A DNA stretch of 64,000 bases from Propionivibrio limicola (GCF_009469695.1 NZ_SSSR01000003.1:124001-188000), one strand, 5' to 3'; positions 43,294-59,277 are shown, counted from the first letter of the stretch. Translations and numbers: made by a program. The notes: a model not told the origin generated them from the letters alone.

Positions 43294-43944
43294 TTACGGC
43301 TGCCACTGAATGAAATTGGCCAGCAAAGCGAGGCCGGCGTGAGCGCTTTTCTCGGGGTGGCACTGGATGGCGAAAATATTATCCCGCGCTACCGCACTGG
43401 TAAAGGGGAGGCCGTAGTCGGTGGTGCCGGCAATCGTGTCACGGTCGACTGGATCGACAAAGTAGCTATGCACGAAGTAGAAACGGGCGCCGTCTTCGAT
43501 GCCCTGCCATAAAGCGTGCGGGCGGATCTGGCGGACTTCGTTCCAGCCCATGTGCGGCACCTTGAGCTTGTCGCCCTGTGGCGAATGCATCTTGTCGGCC
43601 GGGAAGCGGCGCACGCGCCCGGCAAAGACGCCAAGGCCGGGGACGTCGCCTTCTTCGCTGTGTTCGAAAAGCATTTGCAGCCCGATGCAGATGCCAAGAA
43701 AGGGTTTGCTCTTGGCCGCTTCGAGAACGGCGGCGCGCAGGCCGCGCGCGTCGAGTTCGCGCATGCAGTCGGGCATGGCGCCCTGGCCGGGGAAAACGAC
43801 GCGTTCGGCGGCGGCGACTTCAGCTGGATCGGCGGTAACGACGATCTCCTTGCCGTTGGCGACGTGCACGAGCGCCTGCCAGACCGAGCGCAAATTACCC
43901 ATGCCGTAGTCGATGACGGCGATTTTTCCAGCGGTGGAGGACAT
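43294..43944 (-). CDS. hisH: Imidazole glycerol phosphate synthase glutaminase subunit HisH, 216 aa
   Basis: Class I glutamine amidotransferase that feeds ammonia to HisF. VIDYGMGNLRSVWQAL opens the protein; the nucleophile Cys is in FLGICIGLQMLFEHSEEG; the His and Glu of the triad are in FAIQCHPEKSAHAGL. Length is slightly above 200, as usual. The ATG shares one base with the hisB stop (TGATG). Confidence 0.97.
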   Translation of the reverse strand: MSSTAGKIAVIDYGMGNLRSVWQALVHVANGKEIVVTADPAEVAAAERVVFPGQGAMPDCMRELDARGLRAAVLEAAKSKPFLGICIGLQMLFEHSEEGDVPGLGVFAGRVRRFPADKMHSPQGDKLKVPHMGWNEVRQIRPHALWQGIEDGARFYFVHSYFVDPVDRDTIAGTTDYGLPFTSAVARDNIFAIQCHPEKSAHAGLALLANFIQWQP

Positions 43945-44531
43945 CAGAGCGAACCCTTGGTGGATGGAATCGAGCCAGCGGCGCGCGGATCGGCTTCGAC
44001 GGCCATGCGCAGGGCGCGGCCGAAGGCCTTGAAGACTGTTTCGGCCTGGTGGTGCGCGTTGATGCCGCGCAGGTTGTCGATGTGTACGGTCATCAGGCCG
44101 TGATTGACGAGGCCCTGAAAGAATTCGCGTACCAGATCGACGTCGAAGGCGCCGATCGTGGCACGACTGAAATCGACGTGAAATTCGAGGCCGGGGCGGC
44201 CCGACAGGTCGATGACGACGCGTGACAAGGCTTCGTCGAGTGGGACATAGGCGTGGCCGTAACGGCGCAAACCCTGTTTGTCGCCGAGAGCTTTCGCCAG
44301 CGCCTGGCCAAAGCTGATGCCGATATCCTCGACTGTGTGGTGCGCGTCGATATGCAGGTCGCCTGCCGCCTCAACTTCGAGATCGATCATCCCGTGGCGG
44401 GCGATCTGGTCGAGCATGTGGTCGAGAAAGGGGACGCCGGTCGCAAACCGGCTCTTGCCGCTGCCGTCGAGATTGAGGCGCACGGTGATCCGCGTTTCGA
44501 GGGTGTTTCGGTTGATTTCGGCCTGCCGCAT
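43944..44531 (-). CDS. hisB: Imidazoleglycerol-phosphate dehydratase HisB, 195 aa
   Basis: Manganese enzyme that dehydrates IGP. Metal-binding histidine motifs are [15 protein letters not shown] (near residue 63) and the C-terminal [37 protein letters not shown] precedes them. It is the monofunctional form without the phosphatase domain of the E. coli protein. ATG 44531 has ACAGGA upstream. It is the first gene of the hisB-to-tatC run and is divergent from hisC. Confidence 0.97.
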   Translation of the reverse strand: MRQAEINRNTLETRITVRLNLDGSGKSRFATGVPFLDHMLDQIARHGMIDLEVEAAGDLHIDAHHTVEDIGISFGQALAKALGDKQGLRRYGHAYVPLDEALSRVVIDLSGRPGLEFHVDFSRATIGAFDVDLVREFFQGLVNHGLMTVHIDNLRGINAHHQAETVFKAFGRALRMAVEADPRAAGSIPSTKGSL

Positions 44532-44681
44532 GAGGTTCCTGTCGCAGAGTGGCGTTCACGAAAAGATTGATGTGCTTCGGCGCGTTGGCGCCGGAGGCTG
44601 GCAATCGCCCGCCGGGTCAAAGCAATAAGCGCGCATGATACCATTTCGAGCTTCCGCTGCATTCGACCCTGAGAGCCGTTC

Positions 44682-45758
44682 ATGAGCCAATTCTGGAGCC
44701 CGCTTGTTCATCGCCTGACCCCTTACGTGCCGGGCGAACAACCCAAGATTACCAACCTCGTCAAACTCAATACCAACGAAAACCCGTATCCGCCGTCGCC
44801 GCGCGCCGTGGCCGCCATGCAGGCTGAACTCGGCAAGGACGGCGCGACCTTGCGTCTTTATCCGGACCCGAATGCTGATGGGCTGAAAGCGGCGATTGCC
44901 CGTCATTTTTCCGCCTTCAACATCGCGCCGGCCCAGGTTTTTGTCGGCAACGGCTCGGACGAAGTGTTGGCTCACACGTTCATGGCGCTGCTCAAGCATG
45001 AGAAGCCGATTCTGTTGCCCGATATCAGCTACAGCTTTTACCCGGTGTATTGCGGCCTGTATGAAGTCGAGCATGCGACGATTCCGCTCGGTGAACGCTT
45101 TGAAGTGCGCGTCGATGATTACGCCCGCGACAATGGTGGCATCATCATCGCCAATCCGAATGCGCCGACCGGGCATCTGCTGTCGTTGGTCGAGATCGAG
45201 CGGCTGGTGGCGATGCATCCGGCGTCGGTTGTCGTTATCGACGAGGCGTATGTCGATTTCGGCGGCGAAACGGCGATTGCCCTGATCAATCGTTATCCCA
45301 ACCTGCTCGTGATTCGCACCTTGTCCAAGTCGCATTCGCTGGCCGGCCTGCGCGTCGGCTATGCCTTGGGCGACAAGGTGCTGATCGAGGCGCTCGAACG
45401 GGTCAAGAACAGTTTTAATTCGTATCCGATTGACCGAATTGCCTTGGCGGGCGCGACAGCCGCGATCGAGGACGCGGCTTATTTCGAAACGACGCGCCAA
45501 GCCGTCATCAAAAGCCGTGGCGCGTTGGTTGCGCAGCTCGAAGAGCTGGGTTTCGAGGTGCTGCCTTCGGGGGCGAATTTCATTTTTGTTCGCCATCCGC
45601 AGCGCGACGCGGCGCAGCTTGCCGCCTCGTTGCGCGAACGAAAAGTCATCGTTCGCCACTTCCGTTTGCCGCGCATTGAACAACACCTGCGTATTACGAT
45701 TGGCACGGATGCCGAGTGTCAGGCGTTGATTGACGCGCTGAAGGAAATCCTGGCCTGA
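44682..45758 (+). CDS. hisC: Histidinol-phosphate aminotransferase HisC, 358 aa
   Basis: PLP aminotransferase for the step before histidinol phosphate. [50 protein letters not shown] and the PLP lysine in [19 protein letters not shown] are clear. It is the only his gene of this region on the plus strand: hisB runs away from it on the left and hisD runs towards it on the right. It therefore needs its own promoter in the 150-base gap with hisB; I saw no convincing one. A shared terminator hairpin lies after its stop. Confidence 0.97.
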   Translation: MSQFWSPLVHRLTPYVPGEQPKITNLVKLNTNENPYPPSPRAVAAMQAELGKDGATLRLYPDPNADGLKAAIARHFSAFNIAPAQVFVGNGSDEVLAHTFMALLKHEKPILLPDISYSFYPVYCGLYEVEHATIPLGERFEVRVDDYARDNGGIIIANPNAPTGHLLSLVEIERLVAMHPASVVVIDEAYVDFGGETAIALINRYPNLLVIRTLSKSHSLAGLRVGYALGDKVLIEALERVKNSFNSYPIDRIALAGATAAIEDAAYFETTRQAVIKSRGALVAQLEELGFEVLPSGANFIFVRHPQRDAAQLAASLRERKVIVRHFRLPRIEQHLRITIGTDAECQALIDALKEILA

Positions 45759-45781
45759 TTGCCGGTTGCGTGTGGACAACG

Positions 45782-45810
45782 AAAAACGGGAGGCGATGCC
45801 TCCCGTTTGC
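45782..45810. terminator. Bidirectional intrinsic terminator between hisC and hisD
   Basis: An 11-bp perfect stem (AAACGGGAGGC at 45784-45794 with 45798-45808) and a three-base loop. On the minus strand it is followed by TTTTTC, so it is strongest for hisD; on the plus strand it is followed by GCTTTGG. Confidence 0.8.
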
Positions 45811-45825
45811 TTTGGACTGTGCCGA

Positions 45826-47139
45826 TCAGGACTCGACGCGATAGTCGGCGGATTTGGCGTGCGCCGGCAGTCCTTCGCCCTGCGCCAGTATTGAGGCGAC
45901 GCGGCCGAGCGTCTTGGCGCCGGTTTGCGACACGCGAATCAGGCTGCTGCGTTTCTGGAAGTCGTAAACCCCGAGCGGTGACGAGAAGCGTGCACTGCCG
46001 GAGGTTGGCAGGACGTGGTTCGGGCCGGCGCAGTAATCGCCGAGCGATTCCGATGTGTACGGGCCGATGAAGATGGCGCCCGCGTTGGTGATTTTATCGA
46101 CCCATTGATCGGCGTCCGCGATCGACAGCTCCAGGTGTTCCGGGGCGATCCGGTTGGCGATGGCGCAGGCTTCGTCGAGATCACGTACGGTAATCAGGGC
46201 GCCGCGGTCCTGCAGGGCGGTGCGGATGATTTCCTGGCGCGGCATGGTCGGCAGCAGTTTTTCGATCGAGGCATAAACGCGGTCGATGTAGGCGGCATCC
46301 GGGCAGACGAGGATCGACTGGGCGAGTTCGTCGTGTTCGGCTTGCGAGAAGAGGTCCATCGCCACCCAGTCCGGATCGGTTTTGCCGTCGCAGACAACGA
46401 GGATTTCCGACGGGCCCGCCACCATGTCGATGCCGACGACGCCGAAGACGCGACGCTTGGCGGCGGCGACGTAGGCGTTGCCCGGGCCGACAATCTTGTC
46501 GACTTGTGGCACGGTCTGCGTGCCGTAAGCCAGTGCCCCAACGGCTTGTGCGCCGCCGATGCAGAAGACGCGATCGACGCCCGACAGTGCGGCGGCGGCC
46601 AGCACGAGGGCGTTGCGTTCGCCGTTCGGCGTCGGCACGACCATGATCAGTTCCTTGACGCCTGCGACCTTGGCCGGAATGGCGTTCATCAGCACCGATG
46701 ACGGATAGGCCGCCTTGCCGCCCGGGACATAGAGGCCGACGCGGTCGAGTGGCGTGATTTTCTGGCCGAGCATCGTGCCCTTGAGGTCGTCGCTTTGCTC
46801 CTCGTATTGCCACCCCTGCAGCGGCTGGCGCTCGTGATAGACGCGTACGCGCTGGGCGGCGAGTTCGAGTGCCGCGCGCTGGTCGGCGGGCAGGCTGGCG
46901 AGCGCTTGCTGCAGCTCTTCGTGCGACAGTTCGAGTTCGGACATCGACTTGGCGGTCAGGCGGTCGAAGCGGTTGGTGTATTCGATGACGGCTTCGTCGC
47001 CCCGTTTCTTGACGTCGGCCAGAATGTCGGCCACCGTCCGGTCGATTGATTCGTCCTGCGCGCCTTCGAAAGCCAGAAGTGCGTCGAGTTTTGCCTTGAA
47101 GTCAGTGTCGGTGCTGGAAAAACGCTTGATGGTAATCAC
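45826..47139 (-). CDS. hisD: Histidinol dehydrogenase HisD, 437 aa
   Basis: Zinc- and NAD-dependent enzyme for the last two oxidation steps to histidine. Signature [39 protein letters not shown] (shown in part), the zinc-site Gln/His in [12 protein letters not shown], the catalytic pair in [10 protein letters not shown] and the C-terminal zinc ligands in [19 protein letters not shown] are all present. The start is GTG at 47139, overlapping the hisG stop by four bases (GTGA); the frame extends further upstream but inside hisG. Confidence 0.97.
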   Translation of the reverse strand: MITIKRFSSTDTDFKAKLDALLAFEGAQDESIDRTVADILADVKKRGDEAVIEYTNRFDRLTAKSMSELELSHEELQQALASLPADQRAALELAAQRVRVYHERQPLQGWQYEEQSDDLKGTMLGQKITPLDRVGLYVPGGKAAYPSSVLMNAIPAKVAGVKELIMVVPTPNGERNALVLAAAALSGVDRVFCIGGAQAVGALAYGTQTVPQVDKIVGPGNAYVAAAKRRVFGVVGIDMVAGPSEILVVCDGKTDPDWVAMDLFSQAEHDELAQSILVCPDAAYIDRVYASIEKLLPTMPRQEIIRTALQDRGALITVRDLDEACAIANRIAPEHLELSIADADQWVDKITNAGAIFIGPYTSESLGDYCAGPNHVLPTSGSARFSSPLGVYDFQKRSSLIRVSQTGAKTLGRVASILAQGEGLPAHAKSADYRVES

Positions 47140-47780
47140 GATCCTACTGCCTTTGAAATTGCATCCATGATGGGGACGAGTGTTTCGCGCTTGAGCTTGA
47201 GTGCGGCCTGGTTGACGATCAGGCGCGAGGAAATGTCGATAATGTGTTCGACGGCGACGAGGTTGTTCGCCTTGAGCGTGCCGCCGGTGGAAACGAGGTC
47301 GACGATGGCATCGGCCAGTCCGGCCAGCGGGGCGAGTTCCATCGAGCCGTAAAGCTTGATCAGGTCGACGTGGACGCCCTTGCTGGCGAAGTGTTCGCGG
47401 GCAATCTTGATGTATTTTGTTGCCACTTTCAGGCGCGCGCCCTGACGCACGGCGTTGGTGTAATCGAAGCCGGCCGGGGTGGCGACCATCATCCGGCATT
47501 TGGCGATTTTCAGGTCGAGCGGTTGGTAGAGTCCTTCGCTGCCGTGTTCGATCAATACGTCCTTGCCCGCAACGCCGATATCGGCGGCGCCGTACTGAAC
47601 GTAAGTCGGGGCGTCGGTGGCGCGCACGATGACCACCCGTACATCGTCTCTGTTGGTCGGGATGATCAGCTTGCGCGATGTCTCCGGGTTTTCCAGAGGT
47701 TCGATGCCGGCTGCGGCGAGCAGCGGCAGCGTTTCTTCGAAAATTCGGCCCTTCGACAGGGCGATGGTGATGCCATCCAC
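47136..47780 (-). CDS. hisG: ATP phosphoribosyltransferase HisG, short form, 214 aa
   Basis: Catalyses the first committed step of histidine synthesis. [49 protein letters not shown] and the PRPP loop [18 protein letters not shown] are diagnostic. At 214 residues it lacks the C-terminal ACT-like regulatory domain, so it is the short form that needs HisZ, which is not in this window. The GTG at 47780 has AGGA eight bases upstream and gives the normal start [12 protein letters not shown]. It is divergent from gltB. Confidence 0.96.
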   Translation of the reverse strand: MDGITIALSKGRIFEETLPLLAAAGIEPLENPETSRKLIIPTNRDDVRVVIVRATDAPTYVQYGAADIGVAGKDVLIEHGSEGLYQPLDLKIAKCRMMVATPAGFDYTNAVRQGARLKVATKYIKIAREHFASKGVHVDLIKLYGSMELAPLAGLADAIVDLVSTGGTLKANNLVAVEHIIDISSRLIVNQAALKLKRETLVPIMDAISKAVGS

Positions 47781-47909
47781 GGCGGGGTTCCTGCTGACTA
47801 AAGGCGCGATTCTACCGCAAAGCGCTGTGACCGAATCGGCGTTCAAGCAGGTGGCGTCAGGAGGCCCGGGTGGTGGAGCCGGTGTTCGATGCTTCTGTGT
47901 GTTTGGTGT

Positions 47910-47937
47910 TTGATCGAACAGGTTTTCACGATATACT
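47910..47937 (+). promoter_or_regulatory. Candidate sigma-70 promoter of gltBD
   Basis: TTGATC (47910-47915, four of six to -35) and TATACT (47932-47937, five of six to -10) with a 16-base spacer. This leaves a leader of about 90 bases before gltB. Prediction only. Confidence 0.5.
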
Positions 47938-48036
47938 TTTAGGTCGCCCTGTTGGTTTAAGAACCAGCATTGTGTGCTTTTTTTGTCTCGGGCGGTTTGT
48001 GCTCTGTGCCATATGATTGTTTTGTGAGGACTAAGT

Positions 48037-52715
<4,679 letters not shown>

Positions 52716-52716
<1 letters not shown>

Positions 52717-54182
52717 TGGGAAAGCCGACCGGCTTCATGGAGTATCAGCGTGTCGCGGAGGGCTATGAGCCCGTAACGGCACGCATCAAGCACTACCGCG
52801 AGTTTGTTTTTACCCTGAATGATGCACAGGCGGGCATTCAAGGGGCGCGTTGCATGGATTGCGGGATTCCGTTCTGCAACAACGGTTGCCCCGTCAATAA
52901 CATCATTCCGGACTGGAACGATCTCGTTTATCGCGGCAAGTGGGAGCAGGCGCTTGAGGTGTTGCACTCGACCAACAATTTCCCTGACTTCACCGGCCGG
53001 ATCTGCCCGGCCCCTTGCGAGGCCGCCTGTACGCTGAATATCAACAGCGAGCCTGTTGGTATCAAGTCGATCGAGCACGCCATCGTCGACAAGGGGTGGG
53101 AGATGGGGTGGATTGCACCGCAGCCTCCGCAGGCCAAAACTGGCAAGAAGGTTGCCGTTGTCGGTTCCGGCCCGGCTGGCTTGGCCGCGGCACAGCAGTT
53201 GGCCCGTGCCGGTCACGACGTGACGGTTTTTGAAAAGAACGACCGGATCGGCGGCTTGCTGGCGTACGGCATCCCCGACTTCAAGTTGGAGAAGTCGGTC
53301 ATCGAGCGGCGCGTCAAACAGATGGAGGCCGAGGGCGTTCGCTTCCGCACGCAGGTGATCGTCGGCTGCGAAAATGTTCCCGCCGGGATCGTCAACGACG
53401 CTACGACGTTCATTTCGTCCGAGCAGATTCAGAGTGAATTTGACGCCGTAATTCTGGCGGCCGGTTCCGAAGTGCCGAGGGATTTGTCTGTCCCGGGGCG
53501 CGAACTGAAGGGCGTTTATGCGGCGCTGGAGTTTTTGATTCCCCAGAACAAGGAGGTGGCGGGCGGCCCCGCCAATCCGATCAGCGCCAAGGGCAAGCAC
53601 GTGATCGTGATCGGGGGCGGCGATACCGGCTCGGACTGTGTGGGAACCAGCTACCGTCACGGTGCGGCGTCGGTTACGCAGTTCGAGTTGTTGCCACAGC
53701 CTCCCGAGCAGGAAGATAAAGCGGCAACCTGGCCCTACTGGCCGAACAAGTTGCGCACTTCATCGTCGCACCTTGAGGGCGATACAAAGCGCATTTTTTC
53801 TGTGGCGACCAAGGAGTTCATCGGCGAGAAGGGCGTGCTCACGGCGTTGAAGACGGTGGACCTTGAGTGGGTTGACGGAAAAATGGCAGAGATTCCGGGG
53901 AGCGAGAAAATCGTGCCGGCTGATCTCGTCTTCCTGGCCATGGGGTTCGTCAATCCGGTGGGCGGTTTGCTCGATGCTTTTGGGGTCGAGAAGGACGGGC
54001 GCGGTAATGCGCAGGCGACGACCGATGGTGAGGGGTGCTATGCCACGAACGTAAGCAAGGTGTTTGCGGCGGGCGACGTACGCCGTGGGCAGTCGCTGGT
54101 TGTCTGGGCCATTCGCGAAGGCCGTCAGTGTGCCCGGGAAGTTGACGCCTTTCTGATGGGGGAAAGTACGCTGCCGCGCTGA
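52716..54182 (+). CDS. gltD: Glutamate synthase small subunit GltD, 488 aa
   Basis: FAD- and NADPH-binding subunit that supplies electrons to GltB through Fe-S clusters. N-terminal cysteines [17 protein letters not shown] and [15 protein letters not shown] motif [47 protein letters not shown] motif [18 protein letters not shown]-terminal [24 protein letters not shown]. Length is typical. It starts at the last base of gltB, and a strong terminator follows. Confidence 0.98.
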
Positions 54183-54203
54183 TCTTTGGCGTCACCGTGT
54201 ACG

Positions 54204-54245
54204 AAAAACCCCGTTGTGGTCAGCCATAACGGGGTTTTTGTTTAG
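54204..54245 (+). terminator. Intrinsic terminator after gltD
   Basis: A 16-position stem (54204-54219 with 54224-54239, core ACCCCGTT with one mismatch region), four-base loop and a TTTTTGTTT tail, 22 bases after the gltD stop. Symmetry gives an A-run on the other side. Confidence 0.85.
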
Positions 54246-54280
54246 AATTGAACCTCACAGTGAGACGACAGGAAGATCGA

Positions 54281-55642
54281 ATGAATATCGTTATTCTCGC
54301 CGCCGGTCAGGGCAAGCGCATGCACTCGAATTTGCCCAAGGTGCTGCACCCGCTGGCTGGAAAAGCGCTGGTGGCGCATGTGATCGACACGGCGCGCAGT
54401 CTGCAGCCGCAGAAACTCTGTGTCGTCTACGGGCACGGCGGCGATGCCGTGCGATCGGCGTTCGATGCGGCGGACCTCTCCTGGGCGCTGCAATCTCCGC
54501 AACTGGGTACGGGGCACGCCGTGCAACAGGCGCTGCCCCATTTGACAGGCGATGGGACGACGCTCGTCCTGTATGGCGATGTGCCGCTTATCCAGGCCGA
54601 GACGCTGCGGCGTCTTGTGCTGGTCGCCCAGCATGGCTTGGCGATCCTGACCGTCGAGCTGGCCGACCCTACCGGTTATGGCCGTATCGTGCGCGATGTC
54701 GCCGGGAGTGTGGTCCGCATCGTTGAGCAGAAGGATGCGAGCGAGGATGAGCGGCGCATCCGCGAGGTCAATACCGGGATTATGGCGATGCCCACGTCTT
54801 GTCTTAGCGAATGGCTGGGCCGGTTGTCGAATACGAACGCGCAGAACGAATACTATCTGACCGATATCGTCGGCATGGCGGTTGTTGCAGGACTGCCGGT
54901 TCGCACTTCACACCCACAGCATGAATGGGAAGTTCTTGGCGTCAATAGCAAGATGCAACTCGCAGAACTTGAACGGATTGCGCAGCGGTGCACGGCGGAA
55001 CGTTTGATGGAACAAGGGGTGCGCCTTGCCGATCCGGCGCGAATCGACGTTCGCGGCCAGCTGGCCTGTGGGCGGGATGTGTTCATTGATGTTAACTGTG
55101 TCTTCGAAGGCAGCGTGCTGCTCGATGAGGCCGTCGAGGTCGGACCGAATTGCGTTCTCAAGAATGCGCGGATCGGAGCCGGTACGCGACTGGCGGCATT
55201 CACCCATATCGAGGATGCCGTGGTCGGGCCGGATGGCGTGATCGGACCGTTTGCCCGCCTGCGTCCCGGGACCGAGCTGGCCGAAGGCGTGCACATCGGC
55301 AATTTTGTCGAAATCAAGAAAAGCCGCATTGCCGCTCATTCCAAAGCCAATCATCTGGCCTATATCGGCGATGCGATTATTGGCAGCCGCGTCAATGTCG
55401 GCGCGGGGACGATTACGTGCAACTACGATGGCGTCAACAAGTTCCAGACGGTCATCGAAGACGACGCCTTCATCGGCTCCGATACCCAGCTTGTCGCGCC
55501 GGTCACAGTCGGCCGCGGTGCAACGCTCGGCGCCGGAACGACGCTGACCAAGGATGCGCCTCCGAACACGCTGACGATATCGCGCGCCAAGCAGGTTTCT
55601 CTTGCGGGCTGGAAGCGTCCCGTAAAAAAAGCTGAAAAGTGA
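54281..55642 (+). CDS. glmU: Bifunctional GlmU (GlcNAc-1-P uridyltransferase / GlcN-1-P acetyltransferase), 453 aa
   Basis: Makes UDP-GlcNAc for peptidoglycan and LPS. The N-terminal pyrophosphorylase domain shows [34 protein letters not shown] and YGDVPLIQ. The C-terminal left-handed beta-helix has hexapeptide repeats and the acetyltransferase site [28 protein letters not shown] (in part). ATG 54281 has AGGAAG six bases upstream. It is followed by glmS, which makes its substrate precursor. Confidence 0.97.
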   Translation: MNIVILAAGQGKRMHSNLPKVLHPLAGKALVAHVIDTARSLQPQKLCVVYGHGGDAVRSAFDAADLSWALQSPQLGTGHAVQQALPHLTGDGTTLVLYGDVPLIQAETLRRLVLVAQHGLAILTVELADPTGYGRIVRDVAGSVVRIVEQKDASEDERRIREVNTGIMAMPTSCLSEWLGRLSNTNAQNEYYLTDIVGMAVVAGLPVRTSHPQHEWEVLGVNSKMQLAELERIAQRCTAERLMEQGVRLADPARIDVRGQLACGRDVFIDVNCVFEGSVLLDEAVEVGPNCVLKNARIGAGTRLAAFTHIEDAVVGPDGVIGPFARLRPGTELAEGVHIGNFVEIKKSRIAAHSKANHLAYIGDAIIGSRVNVGAGTITCNYDGVNKFQTVIEDDAFIGSDTQLVAPVTVGRGATLGAGTTLTKDAPPNTLTISRAKQVSLAGWKRPVKKAEK

Positions 55643-55708
55643 GAGTGGAAGTGACGGGGCTTATGTCGCCCCCAGCTTTCTTTTTCTTGAACTCAATGGA
55701 TTTTGACC

Positions 55709-57538
55709 ATGTGTGGAATCGTTGCGGCAGTCGCTGATCGAAATATCGTTTCTGTTCTTCTCGAAGGTCTGCGCCGGCTGGAATATCGCGGATACGATTC
55801 GGCGGGACTGGCCTTGGTGACGCCAAACGGTCTGCAGCGTCTTCGCGCTGTTGGACGGGTGGCCGAGCTGGAGGCGCAGGTGTCCGCTTCCGGAGCGGCT
55901 GGTTCGGCCGGCATTGCGCATACGCGCTGGGCGACGCATGGCGTGCCGTGTGAGCGCAATGCGCACCCCCACGTGTCGGGCGGGCTGGCCGTCGTGCATA
56001 ACGGCATCATCGAGAATCATGAAGCGCTGCGCGCCCGACTGAAGCAGGAAGGCTACGAATTCACGTCGGATACGGATACCGAGGTCGTTGCGCATCTCGT
56101 GGCCGCGGAGCTCAAAAAGACCCCCGATCTTTTCGCAGCGACGCGTGCCGCGATCACCCAATTGCAAGGCGCCTATGCGCTGGCCGTACTGCGCGAGACC
56201 GACCCGGATCGCGTCATCGTCGCGCGCGAAGGCTCACCGTTGCTGCTGGGACTTTCGGATCAGGGCAACTACGCTGCGTCGGACGCGTCGGCGCTGCTGC
56301 AGGTGACGCGGCGCATCGTGTACCTTGAAAACGGCGATTGTGCTGAATTGACGCGGGATAGCTATCGCATCACCCGAGTCGATGGCACGCCGGTCGTTCG
56401 GGACGAAACGGAAAGTCACCTCTCGGCCGATGCCGTGGAATTGGGGCCGTACCGGCATTACATGCAGAAGGAAATCTTCGAGCAGCCGGTGGCGCTGGCC
56501 AATACGCTCGAAATGCTCGGCACGGCGCGGAGTATTCAGCCGGGTCTGTTCGGTGCGAACACGGAAGAAGTCCTGAAAGATGTGCGGCAGGTCCTGATCG
56601 TCGCATGCGGTACCAGCTTCCACGCTGGTCTGGTGGCTCGCTACTGGCTTGAAGCGATCGCCGGCATTCCATGCAGCGTCGAGGTGGCGAGCGAGTACCG
56701 CTACCGCGACTCCGTGCCCGATAGCAATACGTTGGTCGTGACGCTCTCGCAATCCGGCGAGACGGCGGATACCCTGGCGGCGTTGCAGCATGCAAAAGCA
56801 CTGGGCATGACGAAAACGCTGTGTATCTGCAACGTTCCGGAGTCTTCTCTGGTCAGGGAAAACGCGCTGCGCTTCATTACCCGGGCCGGCCCCGAAATCG
56901 GCGTTGCGTCAACCAAGGCCTTCACCACGCAACTGGCCTCGCTTTATCTGCTGACCCTGATCTTCGCCAAATTGCGCGGGCGACTTGCGCCCGAGGTTGA
57001 AGCCGCTGAACTGCAAGCGCTGCGTCACTTGCCGGTGGCCGTGTCGAAAGTGCTGGAACTCGAACCGCAGATTCGGGCGTGGTCGGAGCGCTTTGCGATG
57101 AAGCAGGATGCGCTGTTCCTCGGGCGCGGCCGGCATTATCCGATCGCACTGGAAGGCGCCCTCAAGCTGAAGGAAATTTCCTATATCCATGCCGAAGCGT
57201 ATCCGGCTGGCGAGCTGAAGCATGGGCCGTTGGCCCTGGTCGACAAGGACATGCCGGTCATTGCCGTCGCGCCGAACGATGCGCTGTTGGAGAAGCTGAA
57301 GTCCAACCTGCAGGAAGTCCGGGCGCGCGGTGGCGAACTCTATGTGTTCGCCGATGCCGACAGCGAGATGACCGATTCGGAGGGCGTGCACGTGCTGCTT
57401 CTGCCCGAGCACTATGGTCAGCTCTCCGCGCTGTTGCACGTCATTCCCCTGCAGTTGCTCGCCTATCACGTGGCGTTGGTGCGCGGAACGGATGTGGACA
57501 AGCCGCGCAATCTGGCGAAATCCGTGACGGTGGAATAA
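55709..57538 (+). CDS. glmS: Glutamine-fructose-6-phosphate aminotransferase GlmS, 609 aa
   Basis: First enzyme of the hexosamine pathway. The start ATG at 55709 puts the catalytic Cys at position 2 ([12 protein letters not shown]), exposed after Met removal; an upstream TTG would bury it and is rejected. Glutaminase motifs [16 protein letters not shown] and [19 protein letters not shown]; two SIS domains with [31 protein letters not shown] and [13 protein letters not shown]-terminal [13 protein letters not shown]. Length is canonical. 66 bases separate it from glmU, with a T-rich hairpin candidate in between. Confidence 0.98.
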   Translation: MCGIVAAVADRNIVSVLLEGLRRLEYRGYDSAGLALVTPNGLQRLRAVGRVAELEAQVSASGAAGSAGIAHTRWATHGVPCERNAHPHVSGGLAVVHNGIIENHEALRARLKQEGYEFTSDTDTEVVAHLVAAELKKTPDLFAATRAAITQLQGAYALAVLRETDPDRVIVAREGSPLLLGLSDQGNYAASDASALLQVTRRIVYLENGDCAELTRDSYRITRVDGTPVVRDETESHLSADAVELGPYRHYMQKEIFEQPVALANTLEMLGTARSIQPGLFGANTEEVLKDVRQVLIVACGTSFHAGLVARYWLEAIAGIPCSVEVASEYRYRDSVPDSNTLVVTLSQSGETADTLAALQHAKALGMTKTLCICNVPESSLVRENALRFITRAGPEIGVASTKAFTTQLASLYLLTLIFAKLRGRLAPEVEAAELQALRHLPVAVSKVLELEPQIRAWSERFAMKQDALFLGRGRHYPIALEGALKLKEISYIHAEAYPAGELKHGPLALVDKDMPVIAVAPNDALLEKLKSNLQEVRARGGELYVFADADSEMTDSEGVHVLLLPEHYGQLSALLHVIPLQLLAYHVALVRGTDVDKPRNLAKSVTVE

Positions 57539-57613
57539 GGCGGAGGCAGCGCCGGCTCTTTGTGGCGCTGGGGCCTTTATTATCAATGGGAAGGCGTAGC
57601 CGGGAGCTTGGCG

Positions 57614-59059
57614 ATGGGTGAATTGCTCGGTCAGCTGGTCGGTTTTGTCAAAGAATACTGGGAGATCCTTGACCTCCTTCTGGTGGTGATCGGTCTGTCG
57701 GTCTATGTTGTTGCGTCCCACACGCTGCAACAGCGACGACATCCCTCGGCCGCGATCGCCTGGGTGCTCGGCATCCTGCTGCTTCCCTACATCGTCTTGC
57801 CGCTCTACCTGGCGTTCGGCAGCCGCAAGCTGGCCGCGCTGCCCGTCGAGAGGCACGCGCCGCAGCTTGCCTTGCCAAGTCGGCCACTGCTGGCAACAGC
57901 ACTTCGCTCACAGCAACTCGGCATGGCCATGGGCTTGCCGCAACCCGTTGCCTACGGGAAGCTATCGATTCATGGCGACGGGGCGCAAGCGCTGGAATCC
58001 TTGTGTCGAATGATCAGCCAGGCAACAAGGACGCTTGAGGTGTCGACCTTCATTCTGGGGCGCGATGCCGTGGGCGGGGATATCGCGGAAAGACTGAAAC
58101 AGCGAGCCAGGGCGGGGGTCAAGGTCAGGCTCCTCATCGACGGTGTCGGCATCTACTTGAGCCGTTTGCCGGACATCAAAGGGCTGCAGGCCGCTGGCGT
58201 CGAGGTCGTGCGCTTCGTACCGCCGTTCAGATCGCCGAAGCGCGGGCGAACCAATTTGCGCAATCACCGCAAGATGGTGATCGCCGACGGCGCGTGCCTG
58301 TGGTGTGGTGGCCGCAATCTTTCCGCCGAGTATTTCGAGGCTGGCAGTTCCTTGCGATCGATTCTGTCGGGGACGCCCTGGGTCGACCTCACCTTTGACG
58401 TTGAAGGCGCGATCGTTGATCAAGCCCGGTCATTATTTGACAAGGATTGGGCGTTCGCCACCGAGCAAGCAGCGCCTTTGCCGCAAAGTCCGCTCCTCGG
58501 CGCGGGTGTCGGTTGTCTGGCTGAAAGGGGAGCGCAGGTGGTTGATAGCGGCCCTGACCGTGTGGACGATACGATTTTCACTTTGCTGGTCTCCGCATGT
58601 TTTACCTCGCAACGGCGCATTCTTGCCGTGACGCCTTATTTTGTTCCCGAGCCGTCGCTGCTTACCGCGATGACGCTTGCCGCCAGACGCGGCGTCGTCG
58701 TTGATTTGGTATTGCCGGCGCGTTCCAATCATCGACTTGCGGACGTTGCACGTCATCGTTCTCTGCGGGATCTCGTTTCGGCGGGCGCGCGCGTTTGGTT
58801 GCATCCGGCCATGATTCACGCCAAAGCCGTTGTGATTGACGATGAGTTGGCGCTCGCCGGATCGGCGAATCTGGATGGGCGGAGCCTGTTCCTGAATTAC
58901 GAGATGATGATCGCTTTTTACGATAACGAGGCTGTGCGGGGCTTTGCATCGTGGGTCGGTGCCCGTCTCCGCGAATCGAAACCCTATCACCCGGTGGTAC
59001 CGAGTTTGTGGCGAGAGATAGCGGAAGGCTTGATTCTCTGGTTGGCGTTTCAGTTATGA
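57614..59059 (+). CDS. cls: Cardiolipin synthase (phospholipase D family), 481 aa
   Basis: Inner-membrane enzyme that condenses phosphatidylglycerol to cardiolipin. Two N-terminal membrane helices (about residues 15-34 and 45-66), then two HKD sites: NHRKMVIADGACLWCGGRNL and IHAKAVVIDDELALAGSANLDGRS. The ATG at 57614 gives MGELLGQLVGF with GGGAG upstream; the open frame begins 18 codons earlier at a GTG without a ribosome site. It lies 75 bases after glmS. Which Cls type it is (ClsA-like by its membrane helices) is inference. Confidence 0.92.
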   Translation: MGELLGQLVGFVKEYWEILDLLLVVIGLSVYVVASHTLQQRRHPSAAIAWVLGILLLPYIVLPLYLAFGSRKLAALPVERHAPQLALPSRPLLATALRSQQLGMAMGLPQPVAYGKLSIHGDGAQALESLCRMISQATRTLEVSTFILGRDAVGGDIAERLKQRARAGVKVRLLIDGVGIYLSRLPDIKGLQAAGVEVVRFVPPFRSPKRGRTNLRNHRKMVIADGACLWCGGRNLSAEYFEAGSSLRSILSGTPWVDLTFDVEGAIVDQARSLFDKDWAFATEQAAPLPQSPLLGAGVGCLAERGAQVVDSGPDRVDDTIFTLLVSACFTSQRRILAVTPYFVPEPSLLTAMTLAARRGVVVDLVLPARSNHRLADVARHRSLRDLVSAGARVWLHPAMIHAKAVVIDDELALAGSANLDGRSLFLNYEMMIAFYDNEAVRGFASWVGARLRESKPYHPVVPSLWREIAEGLILWLAFQL

Positions 59060-59277
59060 GGATTTGTTGCGCAGCCTTCTCCAAGAAGGGTTCCCCCGTC
59101 TTTCCTGCGGACGCGTCCTCCGGGCGCCGTATCCGCACGAGGTGGTATGGAAAAACTTGCGGACGAATCGCATGAAGTGCTTGTAAAATAGGCGTTTTTG
59201 TCGCGCGTGAAGGTGTTTCTGCTTGGCGTGCCGGTTGTTGCGCTTTGGCGTCAGTTTGGGTGGATAAGGAGTTGTTA

